The notes below the pieces were generated by a model. It searched no databases. It saw only the letters and a list, made by a program, of their open reading frames with translations, and had not been told where the DNA came from. This document shows positions 1 through 7,299 of a stretch of 12,686 bases of DNA, piece after piece. Within the stretch, counting starts at the first letter, position 1, and the number at the start of each line of letters is the position of its first letter. The translations under genes and the position numbers were made by a program. The DNA comes from JALZOC01 sp038320555 (GTDB lineage: Bacteria; Acidobacteriota; Vicinamibacteria; Vicinamibacterales; 2-12-FULL-66-21): NCBI GenBank assembly GCA_038320555.1, contig JBBQEJ010000151.1, forward strand, positions 1 to 12,686. The letters run 5' to 3'.

Positions 1-123
1 ACGCGGGCCCTCCGACCGGCGTGCTCGCTGACGCCGCAGGGTTCGACCGGTGCCCGGCGCGCGTTTGATCGCCTCGATGCGGCGCTCGCCAATTTCCTAG
101 CGGAGGTCAAACTTGCTGCCTGA
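1..123 (+). CDS. C-terminal tail of an unidentified protein (5' end outside window)
   Basis: Reading frame 1 is open from the window edge to a TGA at 121-123, giving 40 residues. The last twenty or so (FDRLDAALANFLAEVKLAA) look like an amphipathic helix ending a globular protein, which is why I think this is real coding sequence. The first twenty residues look less protein-like in this frame. In frame 3 the same stretch reads GPPTGVLADAAGFDR before hitting a stop at about 66-68, so an upstream frameshift or sequencing error is possible. The gene converges on the radical SAM gene on the other strand, with a palindromic repeat between the two stops. The family cannot be named from this fragment. 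Confidence 0.45.
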   Translation, partial: TRALRPACSLTPQGSTGARRAFDRLDAALANFLAEVKLAA

Positions 124-149
124 AAAACTTGACTCAAACACTCATACTT

Positions 150-185
150 CTAGGAGTCTAGACTCCTAGGAGTCAAGACTCCTAG
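150..185. repeat. Tandem 16-bp palindromic repeat, possible bidirectional terminator
   Basis: A 16-bp unit, CTAGGAGTCTAGACTC, occupies 150-165. It is repeated at 166-181 with one change (T to A at the ninth-tenth base region, giving GTCAAGAC), and a third CTAG follows at 182-185. Bases 150-169 form a perfect 20-bp palindrome. Bases 165-174 and 177-186 form a second stem of 10 bp with a 2-nt centre. The two stems share bases, so only one can fold at a time. The array lies between two convergent stop codons, and the TAG stop of the radical SAM gene (184-182) is inside its last CTAG. Position suggests transcription termination, but no long T-run follows on either strand. Confidence 0.7.
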
Positions 186-1687
186 GCCGGTACTTGAAGA
201 TCGGGCATCGGAGCCGCGGAGAAGAGCCGGCGGCATGGAGCGGCAATCACGCGCGCCCAGCGCGCCGAGCGATTCACGCGCGCGCTGTCGGTCGCAATGC
301 CGGTGTTGGCGTACATCTGGCGGTAGAGCTTCGAGATCATCACGAACGCGATCCGGGATTTCAGCGACTTCACGCACTTCGAGCGCTCCCAGACCTTCGG
401 CAGGCTGTAGAAGTCGTCCCAGACCCCCTGCGTCCGGCGGCGGATCTCGTCGCCATCCATGACTGGATGCGGCGTGTAGACTTTCGGGCGGAGCTCTTGC
501 GGGATCAACCAGTGGCGCGTGATCGGCACGCCGGCGATGCGTGTCGTGTCCTGTTCCATGGTCTTTTCCCACGCCGCGAAATCGACCGTGCCTGGAAACG
601 GCGTGAGCATGACAAATTGCGCAAACGTCACCCCCGCACGCGTCGCGATGGCCGACGTCGCTTCGAACGTCTGGGGCCGGTCGCTGGGCAGGCCGAAGAT
701 GAACGAGCCAAGCACGTGGACGCCGGCGTTCTTGAACGCCTGCAGCCGCTCGACCAGCGTCTCACCGGCGTAGTTGAAGTCCTTGTAAACGTCCTTCAAC
801 CCCTCGGGGGTCACCGCCTCGACGCCCACGAGCGCTCCCTTGATGCGCGCCTTGCGCATCGCTTCCAGAAACGCCGGATCCTCCGCCGCCTCCATCGTGA
901 TCTGCGTGAAGAAGATCATGTCGCTCGGCAGCTTCGCGAGCTTCTCCATCAGCTCGAAGCGCTCCGCACGGAGACCCTCGAGGTACTGCCGCTGGCTCTG
1001 GTCGGCCCGCCGCGCCGCCATCTTGATGTCGGTGAGCGTCACCGTATAGAAATTGTCGTCGGCGAGCGCGACGAAGCGGAATCCGCGCCGGCGCAGCTCG
1101 ACAATCTCCCCGATGACCGCATCGGCGCCGCGCTGTCGTGGTTTCTGTCCATCCGTTCTCCACACCGAGCAGAACGAGCAGTGCTTCGGACAGCCGCGAA
1201 CGGTCTGCACCGACGCCCACATGTATTTGTTGGGTGGGATGAGGTCCCACCGGGCCGGAAGGAACGAGCTCGCGTCGACCTTGCCCCCTTCGTAGATCAA
1301 CTTGGGGGCGCCGGCGGCGCAGTCGTTGACCGCCAACCCCCAGGCCACGTCGCCGTCCCCCTTGACGACAGCGTGCGCCCCGCCGAGTGAATGCGGTTCC
1401 TCCGGATAGAGCGTCGCGTGGATCCCGCCGAACACGACCCATGCCCCGCGCTCGCGCGCGATCCGTCCAACCTCGTAGCCGCGCAGAGCGTTGCCCGTGT
1501 GGATTCCTATCCCGACAATATCGCCCTGGTTGATCGTGGCAGGGTCCAGAACTTCAAGAGTTTCGTCAGTAATAACCGGATCGCCGAAGCTCCGCGGCGT
1601 CGCCGCGGCCAGCACGTAGAGCCAGCGGGGGGTGATAACGCCCACGCCGAACGCAAGATGGCTCGGATTTATCAGGTGCACCTGCAC
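182..1687 (-). CDS. B12-binding-domain radical SAM enzyme
   Basis: The protein has 501 residues. An N-terminal cobalamin-binding-like Rossmann region (about 1-130) carries GGIHAT at 87-92, the motif common near the end of B12-binding domains of this class. The radical SAM core follows, with the Fe-S cluster triad C166-x3-C170-x2-C173 inside VRGCPKHCSFCSVW, then ADDNFY near 206 and a TIM-barrel region to about 390. A basic C-terminal extension ends in DLQVPA. Enzymes of this architecture use a [4Fe-4S] cluster, SAM and usually cobalamin for radical methylation or rearrangement; hopanoid methylases are relatives. The substrate is unknown. The canonical DxHxxG base-off B12 motif is not visible, so cofactor binding is uncertain. 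I chose the GTG at 1687 because GAGGAG lies 9 nt upstream and the protein then opens with VQVHLINPSH, the typical first beta strand. The open frame continues upstream to 2764 but is antisense to the peptidase gene there. It stands alone on its strand. Confidence 0.9.
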   Translation of the reverse strand: MQVHLINPSHLAFGVGVITPRWLYVLAAATPRSFGDPVITDETLEVLDPATINQGDIVGIGIHTGNALRGYEVGRIARERGAWVVFGGIHATLYPEEPHSLGGAHAVVKGDGDVAWGLAVNDCAAGAPKLIYEGGKVDASSFLPARWDLIPPNKYMWASVQTVRGCPKHCSFCSVWRTDGQKPRQRGADAVIGEIVELRRRGFRFVALADDNFYTVTLTDIKMAARRADQSQRQYLEGLRAERFELMEKLAKLPSDMIFFTQITMEAAEDPAFLEAMRKARIKGALVGVEAVTPEGLKDVYKDFNYAGETLVERLQAFKNAGVHVLGSFIFGLPSDRPQTFEATSAIATRAGVTFAQFVMLTPFPGTVDFAAWEKTMEQDTTRIAGVPITRHWLIPQELRPKVYTPHPVMDGDEIRRRTQGVWDDFYSLPKVWERSKCVKSLKSRIAFVMISKLYRQMYANTGIATDSARVNRSARWARVIAAPCRRLFSAAPMPDLQVPA

Positions 1688-1870
1688 TAATGGGATCTCC
1701 TCTGAATGGCGGGGTTTCCCGCCCCGGCGGGTACGACTGGCCTGGAACGACCCGCGTGTATTGCTAACCATACGTCGCCAGGCTGTCAAAACACCAGTGC
1801 ATTCTCCTCGTCTTGCCCAAGCCGACTGTTTCAGGGCAGGATTTCGGACAATTGTATAGAAGGGAATTCT
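1688..1870. promoter_or_regulatory. Divergent intergenic region between radical SAM and S9 peptidase genes
   Basis: This 183-bp gap separates two genes transcribed away from each other, so it should hold promoters for both. Visible elements: a Shine-Dalgarno GAGGAG on the minus strand (1702-1697) for the radical SAM GTG; AGAAGGGA at 1858-1865, 5 nt before the peptidase ATG; and three GC arms, GGCGGG (1708-1713), CCCGCC (1718-1723) and GGCGGG (1726-1731), where the middle arm can pair with either neighbour. TTGTATAGA at 1853-1861 resembles a -10 box but sits too close to the ATG to be convincing. No recognisable riboswitch was seen. Confidence 0.5.
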
Positions 1871-4720
1871 ATGCGACCCATTCGGATGGCGCCTGTTCTG
1901 TTTCGCACATTGCTCGCCGCCGCCCTCTCGGTAACGGTTGGCGCCCAGTCGAAACAGCCGCCCGCCCCTTCCGATTACGGCCAGTGGGAGACGCTTGCGG
2001 CCCAGTCGCGCGGCGGTCTGTCGCCAGACGGCCGCTGGCTCGTGTACGGGCTCAACCGCTCCAACCGTGAGAATGAGCTCCGCATCATGAATGTTGCCGA
2101 CGGCACCACGATAACCGCGCCGTTCGGCTCGCAGCCGGTTTTCTCGGCTGATTCGAAGTGGATTGCGTATGCGATCGGCTACTCCGAAACGGAGGAGGAA
2201 AAACTGCGCAAGCAGAAAAAGCCGGTGCAACGGAAGCTTGGCATCATGAAGCTGACAAGCGGCGAGACCCCGACGAGCGATGTCACAACGGACAGGATCA
2301 CTACAATCGAGGGGGTCGAGTCGTTCGCGTTCGACGCGGCCGGCACGCACCTCGCGCTGCGACGCTATCCGATTGAAAGAAAGGAACCCCCCGCGCCCAC
2401 GCTCCCAGCGGCCGACGATGGATCGCCGGCGCCGGGGGCGACCCTCATCGTGCGCGAGCTTGCGACGGGACGCGACACGACTTTCGGCAACGTCGCCGAG
2501 TGTGCGTGGCAGGACAAAGGTCCGCTTCTCGCGTTCACCATCAACGCCGACGAGAAGATCGGCAACGGCGTGCACCTGTTCGATCCGTCGACCTCCGCGC
2601 TGCGTGTGCTGGATTCGGCCGCGGCCGGATACGTCGGGCTCAATTGGCGCAAGGACGCTGACGACCTCGTCGTATTGCGGGCCACGACCGACGAGCGGCA
2701 TGAGGGCGCGACGCATGCCGTCATCGCCTGGACACCAGTGAGCGCCGCCGAGCGGTCCCGCCATGTCTACGAGCCGTCCTCGGATCGCAGCTTCCCCGCC
2801 GGCATGCGCACGGTGGCGTTCCGAAAGCCGTCGTGGTCAGAGGAAGGCGACATTGTGTTCCTCGGCATCGCGCGGTGGAACGACAAGCCCGCAAAGGACA
2901 AGACCAGGAAAGACGATAAGAGCGAAACTGCCGACGACGAGGAAGAGCCGGCGGCGGTTGATGTCTGGCACGCGCGCGACGTCGAGGTCATCCCCCGCCA
3001 GAAGATCAGCGCCGCCAACGACCGCCGCAGGAACATGCTGGCTGCATGGCATGTCAGCACCGGCTCATTCGTCCCGCTCGGCAAAGATCTCTTCGAGCAG
3101 ATCACGCCGATCAAGCGGCAGAAACTCGCGGACGTCGCAAGCTGGCCGGCGTACGCGATGGACCGCAGCATCGGTCGCGCGGCCGCCGACCTGGCGCTGG
3201 TCGATCTCTCGACTGGAACGCGCACGAAGCTCATCGATCGCATCGACGACGGGTACGTCCAGGCGAGTCCGGGCGGGCGCTACCTCCTCTTTCTGAACGC
3301 GGATCATTGCTGGACGATCGACATTCGCTCCCGCGCCATCACGAACATCACCAAAACCGTCCAGACCTCGTTCGTCAATCGCGAATCCGATGCGACGATC
3401 AAGCAGAAGCCGACGTTCGGCGTTGCAGGATGGACGAAAGACGACGAAGCGGTCATCCTGTACGACAAGTTCGACATGTGGCAGGTCGCCTCCGACGGCT
3501 CGCGCGCCACGCGCCTGACCGACGGCGCCGCCCAACAGGTGCGTCATCGGTATGTCCGCCTGAACCCGGACGATGAATGGATCGACGTCGAGAAGCCTGT
3601 CGCCGTCAGCCTGTTCGGCATCTGGACCAAGCGATCGGGGTACGGCTGGCTGAACGCCGCGGCAAAGTCCGTGGAGCATCGCGTGTGGCTCGACAAGAGC
3701 GTGACCGGATTGGGAAAGGCGAAGAACGCGGACGTGTACTCGTACGTCGCCCAATCCTTCGAAGATTCCCCCGACATCTTCGTCGGCGGTCCTGATCTTC
3801 CCTCCGCCAAAGCTGTGACGGCGACCAACCCGTTCCAGGCGACGTTCGCGTGGGGCCGCGCGGAGCTCGTCGAGTATAAGAGCGAGCGCGGTGCGCGTTT
3901 GCAGGGCGCGCTGTATTACCCCGCCGGCTACGAGGCGGGCAAGAAGTATCCGATGATCGTGTATCTCTACGAACGCCTCTCGGACGGACTCCATCGGTAC
4001 GTCGCGCCGTCAGAGCGCGACTACTACAACACAGGCGTGTTCACGAGCCAGGGCTACGTGGTGCTGCAGCCCGACATCGTGTTCCGTCCGCGCGAGCCGG
4101 GCGTCTCGGTTGTGGAATGCGTCGGGCCGGCAGTCAAGAAGATCGTCTCGATGGGTGTGGCCGATGGCGCCCGCGTCGGCGTCGTTGGCCACTCGTGGGG
4201 CGGTTTCGATACGGCGTACCTGACGACGCACACAGACATTTTCGCGGCCGGGGTTGCCGGCGCGCCGATCACGGATCTCGTCAGCAACTACGGCAACCAT
4301 CACTGGAGCTCGGGCATCGCCGAGACGGACCACATCGAAACCGGGCAGCAGCGCATGGAGGTGCCGCTCTACGAAGACTTGCCCGCGTACATCAGGAATT
4401 CCGCGGTCTTCACCGTACAGAATATGAAGACGCCGCTCCTCATCGAGGTCGGCGACGGCGATGGCACGGTGTTCTGGCACCAGGGGATCGAGCTGTACAA
4501 TATCGCCCGGCGCGCGAAGAAAGATGTCGTGCTGCTCGCGTACGCGGGCGAGGATCATGGGCTCCGGAAAAAGGCGAATCAGATCGACTACCAGCACCGC
4601 ATCCTTCAGTGGTTCGGTCACTACCTCAGGAACGAGCCGGCGCCTCCGTGGATCACGAGCGGCGTCAGCGTACTCGAGCGCGAGCAGGAACTGCAGCGCG
4701 CCTCGAAGAAGGGGAGCTAG
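1871..4720 (+). CDS. Secreted prolyl-oligopeptidase-family (S9) serine peptidase
   Basis: The protein has 949 residues. A signal peptide (MRPIRMAPVLFRTLLAAALS..., likely cut after VGA at about 25) indicates export. A beta-propeller-like region of WD40/TolB-type blades (SPDGRWLVYG, FSADSKWIAYA, SPGGRYLLFLN, GWTKDDEAVILYD) spans about 40-620. An alpha/beta-hydrolase domain follows (about 690-940), with nucleophile Ser775 in GHSWGG, Asp864 in VGDGDGTV and His896 in EDHG, so the full catalytic triad is present. S9 enzymes cleave oligopeptides, often after proline or as dipeptidyl peptidases. Two highly charged stretches, at about 106-118 and 338-360, interrupt the propeller and are probably surface loops. 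The ATG at 1871 is preferred over an in-frame ATG at 1706 because only it gives a clean signal peptide and has a Shine-Dalgarno (AGAAGGGA). The sugar kinase gene starts 4 nt after the stop. Exact specificity cannot be read from sequence. Confidence 0.93.
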   Translation: MRPIRMAPVLFRTLLAAALSVTVGAQSKQPPAPSDYGQWETLAAQSRGGLSPDGRWLVYGLNRSNRENELRIMNVADGTTITAPFGSQPVFSADSKWIAYAIGYSETEEEKLRKQKKPVQRKLGIMKLTSGETPTSDVTTDRITTIEGVESFAFDAAGTHLALRRYPIERKEPPAPTLPAADDGSPAPGATLIVRELATGRDTTFGNVAECAWQDKGPLLAFTINADEKIGNGVHLFDPSTSALRVLDSAAAGYVGLNWRKDADDLVVLRATTDERHEGATHAVIAWTPVSAAERSRHVYEPSSDRSFPAGMRTVAFRKPSWSEEGDIVFLGIARWNDKPAKDKTRKDDKSETADDEEEPAAVDVWHARDVEVIPRQKISAANDRRRNMLAAWHVSTGSFVPLGKDLFEQITPIKRQKLADVASWPAYAMDRSIGRAAADLALVDLSTGTRTKLIDRIDDGYVQASPGGRYLLFLNADHCWTIDIRSRAITNITKTVQTSFVNRESDATIKQKPTFGVAGWTKDDEAVILYDKFDMWQVASDGSRATRLTDGAAQQVRHRYVRLNPDDEWIDVEKPVAVSLFGIWTKRSGYGWLNAAAKSVEHRVWLDKSVTGLGKAKNADVYSYVAQSFEDSPDIFVGGPDLPSAKAVTATNPFQATFAWGRAELVEYKSERGARLQGALYYPAGYEAGKKYPMIVYLYERLSDGLHRYVAPSERDYYNTGVFTSQGYVVLQPDIVFRPREPGVSVVECVGPAVKKIVSMGVADGARVGVVGHSWGGFDTAYLTTHTDIFAAGVAGAPITDLVSNYGNHHWSSGIAETDHIETGQQRMEVPLYEDLPAYIRNSAVFTVQNMKTPLLIEVGDGDGTVFWHQGIELYNIARRAKKDVVLLAYAGEDHGLRKKANQIDYQHRILQWFGHYLRNEPAPPWITSGVSVLEREQELQRASKKGS

Positions 4721-4724
4721 GGCC

Positions 4725-5648
4725 GTGGCAGGCGTTCTGGACGTCCTCGGCCTTGGTGAGAGCTCGGTCGATCACGTCAACCTTCTGCCAACGGCGCCGC
4801 TGGCCCGAGGCACGGCCTCGAAGCTCCGTATTTCGTCTGCGTTCGACGCGGCGGGCGGCCAGGTCGCGAGCATGCTCACGGCGTGCAGCGGCCTCGGGCT
4901 GCGGACGGGGTATCTTGGACCGCTCGGAAGCGATGAGAACGGCCGGCTGATCCGCAACGAGCTCGAGCGGCGCGGCGTGGACATGTCGTCGGTCATCGTT
5001 CGCGACGCACCGGCGCGGTTCGCGATCATCCTCGTGGACGAATCCACGGGCGAGCGCACGGTGCTCTGGCACCGCGACCCGCGCCTCGACATCGCGGAGG
5101 GGGAAATCGACCCGGCCGTGCTCACTGCGCGCGTCCTGCATGTGGACGATGTCGATGAGGAGGCGGCCATACGGACAGCCCGCCTTGCGGCCGCCCGTGG
5201 GATGCTCGTCACGAGCGATCTGGATCGCGTCACTCAGCGGACGACCGAACTCGTCGCCAGCGTGTCGATCCCGATCTTTGCCGAGCACGTGCCGCCGACA
5301 CTGACCGGCGAACGCGACCCCGAACGCGCGTTGCGCAAGCTGCGAAGGAATCACAGCGGTGTGTTGTGCATAACGCTCGGCACCGCCGGTTCGATGGCGC
5401 TCGATGGTGACCGCGTAATTCACGTCCCCGCATTCAGCGTCCATGCGGTCGACACGACAGGCGCCGGCGACGTGTTCCGCGCTGGATTCGTGTATGGCCT
5501 GCTGGCCGGGTGGGCGACATTGGATGTGCTGAAATTCGCGAACGCGGCGGCTGCCGTCAGCTGCACGCGTCTGGGCGCGATGGGTTCGGCGCCGACGCTG
5601 ACCGAAGTCGAGCAGATGCTCGCCGGCGAGTTCGTGGCGGCACGGTAG
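4725..5648 (+). CDS. PfkB/ribokinase-family carbohydrate kinase
   Basis: The protein has 307 residues, normal for the family, and is cytoplasmic. The N-terminal strand VLDVLGLGESSVDHV matches the usual GE(x)xxD opening. The first PfkB signature region contains GGQVASML (44-51) followed by LGPLGSDENGR. The second signature, DTTGAGDVFRAG, starts at residue 243 and supplies the anion hole and catalytic base Asp249. Such enzymes phosphorylate a sugar or nucleoside with ATP; the substrate (ribose, 2-keto-3-deoxygluconate, fructose derivative, or other) is not determined. The GTG start at 4725 is favoured by AAGGGGAG at 4709-4716, 8 nt upstream. That Shine-Dalgarno lies inside the last codons of the S9 gene, which argues for coupled expression. 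The open frame extends upstream only as a shadow of the peptidase gene. Confidence 0.92.
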   Translation: MAGVLDVLGLGESSVDHVNLLPTAPLARGTASKLRISSAFDAAGGQVASMLTACSGLGLRTGYLGPLGSDENGRLIRNELERRGVDMSSVIVRDAPARFAIILVDESTGERTVLWHRDPRLDIAEGEIDPAVLTARVLHVDDVDEEAAIRTARLAAARGMLVTSDLDRVTQRTTELVASVSIPIFAEHVPPTLTGERDPERALRKLRRNHSGVLCITLGTAGSMALDGDRVIHVPAFSVHAVDTTGAGDVFRAGFVYGLLAGWATLDVLKFANAAAAVSCTRLGAMGSAPTLTEVEQMLAGEFVAAR

Positions 5649-5675
5649 GGAAGGTGGCTGGCACCTGATTATGCA

Positions 5676-6305
5676 ATGGACAACACGCGCGAGTATTTCG
5701 ATCAGGTCGCGTCGCAGTGGGATGCGATGCAACGCCAGTTTTTCGGCGAGGGTGTCAGGCGGGCCGCGATTGATGCGGCCCGGATTGGACCCGGCATGCT
5801 CGTGGCCGACATCGGCACGGGGACCGGGTTTCTCGCCGAGCGTGCGCTCGACACGGGCGCGCGCGTCGTGGGGATTGACATCTCCGACGCGATGCTTGCC
5901 GAAGTGCGCGCGCGATTGGCGGGACGCCCTTTCGAAGCACGGAGCGGCGACGCCGCGGCGCTGCCCTTCGACAGCGGCGAAGTGGACGCCGCGCTGGGGA
6001 ATATGGTCCTCCATCACGCCGAAGATCCGCCGGCGGCGATTCGCGAGATGGCGCGCATCCTCAAGCCCGGCGGACGGCTCGTCATCACAGACGCCGACAC
6101 GCATTCCCACGAATGGCTGCGTTCAGAGCAACACGACCGCTGGCTCGGGTTCGATCGCGGCGATATACGCCGCTGGTTCCGGGCGGCTGGACTGGAGGAC
6201 GTGACGGTGGGTGATACCCATGAAATCTGCTCGCCGACGTCCACGTGCGGCGCCGAAGCGGCAATCACGATCTTCATCGCCCACGGCCGCAAGCCGATCG
6301 GCTGA
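5676..6305 (+). CDS. Class I SAM-dependent methyltransferase, similar to ArsR-linked methyltransferases
   Basis: The protein has 209 residues. SAM-binding motif I is VADIGTGTG at 43-51, the acidic end of strand 2 is GIDIS (66-70), and motifs near GDAAALPF (91-98) and LKPGGRLVITDA (129-140) complete a Rossmann methyltransferase. The opening EYFDQVASQWD and the later HEWLRSEQHDRWLGF resemble the methyltransferase half of proteins fused to ArsR-type repressors, but no helix-turn-helix domain is present here. Two cysteines, C185 and C191 (ICSPTSTCG), sit in the C-terminal strand region. The substrate is unknown. It begins 27 nt after the kinase stop; GGAAGG at 5649-5654 is too far (about 21 nt) to be an ideal ribosome binding site, so translation may depend on coupling. 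Its TGA shares one base with the ATG of the next gene. Confidence 0.88.
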   Translation: MDNTREYFDQVASQWDAMQRQFFGEGVRRAAIDAARIGPGMLVADIGTGTGFLAERALDTGARVVGIDISDAMLAEVRARLAGRPFEARSGDAAALPFDSGEVDAALGNMVLHHAEDPPAAIREMARILKPGGRLVITDADTHSHEWLRSEQHDRWLGFDRGDIRRWFRAAGLEDVTVGDTHEICSPTSTCGAEAAITIFIAHGRKPIG

Positions 6306-7258
6306 TGATTCCGATCGTCGATGAAGCGACACTCCGCGCGTCCGTGACCCCGGAACGCGCGGTCGCGACAATCCGCGAAGCTTTCCGCGCGGACGGCGAG
6401 GGCCGGACACGCGTACCGCCGGTCATCAACCTCGATATTCCCGCCGCGCGCGGCGAGTTTCACATCAAAACGGCGCACATCGAGGGCATGCCGTACGTCG
6501 CGGTGAAGATCGCGTCAGGGTTCTACGACAACCCGGCGCGCGGGCTGCCGACCGGCTCGGGTCTGATGGCGGTGTTCGATGCGGCAACCGGCGTGCCGGC
6601 CGCGCTGTTCCTCGACAACGGCTTTCTCACCGACATCCGGACCGGCGCTGCGGGAGCGATTGCGGCTGACGAGCTCGCGCGATCACGGATCGATACCGTC
6701 GGCGTAATCGGCTCGGGACTCCAGGCCCGCCATCAAGTGCAGTGCCTCAGAATCGTCCGCGATTTCCATCGCATCGTCGCGTGGAGTCCCACGCGTGCCG
6801 GCCTCGACGCGTACTGCGGCCAGATGCGTGACGAGGGCTATGATGTCCGCGCGGCGAGTAACATCGAAGAACTGTGCGCCGCCGCTGACCTGCTCATTAC
6901 CGCGACCCCGGCGCGCGATCCGCTGGTTCGCGCGGAGTGGCTGCATGAAGGGATGCACATCAACGCCGTCGGATCAGACTCCCCCGGGAAACAGGAGCTC
7001 GCGGCCGGGTGCCTCCGCCGCGCGGACCTGGTAGTCGTCGACCGCTTCGCGCAGTGCGCCGCATTTGCCGAGCTCCGCCATGCGATCGATGCCGCGCTCT
7101 TGACCGCTGCCGGCGTGCACGGCGAGCTCGGCGCGATTGTGGCTGGACGAAAGCCAGGCCGGACGAACGATCGCCAGATTACGATCGCGGATTTGACAGG
7201 CGTCGGTTTCCAGGACACGGCAATCGCCAACGCGGCGCTTCAATGGGTCTCCCTCTAG
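6305..7258 (+). CDS. Ornithine cyclodeaminase/mu-crystallin family enzyme, EutC-like
   Basis: The protein has 317 residues. The N-terminal substrate domain carries K68 (AVKIASGFYDNPARGLPTGS region) and R112 (DIRTGAAGA), close to the K69 and R112 known from Pseudomonas putida ornithine cyclodeaminase. The NAD-binding Rossmann motif is GVIGSGLQA (133-141). AVGSDSPGKQEL places D225 near the family's catalytic aspartate (D228 in P. putida). The family converts ornithine to proline with loss of ammonia, or acts as an imine reductase or other amino-acid dehydrogenase. The wording of the conserved blocks (SGFYDNPARGLPTGSG, AVGSDSPGKQEL) is closest, by memory, to EutC of ectoine catabolism, but no other ectoine genes are in the window. 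The ATG overlaps the methyltransferase stop (TGATG), indicating translational coupling; longer in-frame starts lie inside the methyltransferase gene. Confidence 0.9.
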   Translation: MIPIVDEATLRASVTPERAVATIREAFRADGEGRTRVPPVINLDIPAARGEFHIKTAHIEGMPYVAVKIASGFYDNPARGLPTGSGLMAVFDAATGVPAALFLDNGFLTDIRTGAAGAIAADELARSRIDTVGVIGSGLQARHQVQCLRIVRDFHRIVAWSPTRAGLDAYCGQMRDEGYDVRAASNIEELCAAADLLITATPARDPLVRAEWLHEGMHINAVGSDSPGKQELAAGCLRRADLVVVDRFAQCAAFAELRHAIDAALLTAAGVHGELGAIVAGRKPGRTNDRQITIADLTGVGFQDTAIANAALQWVSL

Positions 7259-7299
7259 GTTCTAATCGGTTCGGTTTTGTCGGGTTCGACGGAGTGCTT

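Noticed and set aside
194..1390. Long plus-strand open frame of 398 codons opposite the radical SAM gene
   Set aside because: The product is rich in Arg, His and Leu with no recognisable motif. It is a GC-driven shadow of the real gene.
1853..1861. -10 promoter element TTGTATAGA for the S9 peptidase
   Set aside because: It would start transcription within a few bases of the ATG and exclude the Shine-Dalgarno; no matching -35 box is evident.
1706..1870. In-frame N-terminal extension of the S9 peptidase from the ATG at 1706
   Set aside because: The extension (MAGFPAPAGTT...) would bury the signal peptide, has no clear ribosome binding site, and would place the start beside the opposite gene's leader. 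The ATG at 1871 has AGAAGGGA and gives a clean signal peptide.
1688..2764. Minus-strand extension of the radical SAM frame up to 2764
   Set aside because: It is antisense to the S9 coding sequence, has low-complexity Arg-rich composition, and the GTG at 1687 has a good ribosome binding site and family-like start.
3065..3994. Minus-strand open frame of 309 codons opposite the S9 gene
   Set aside because: No motif, Arg/Val/Asp-rich shadow composition, and full overlap with a gene having an intact catalytic triad.
4665..6110. Minus-strand open frame of 481 codons opposite the kinase and methyltransferase
   Set aside because: It spans the gap between two confidently identified genes on the other strand and has shadow composition with no domain signature.
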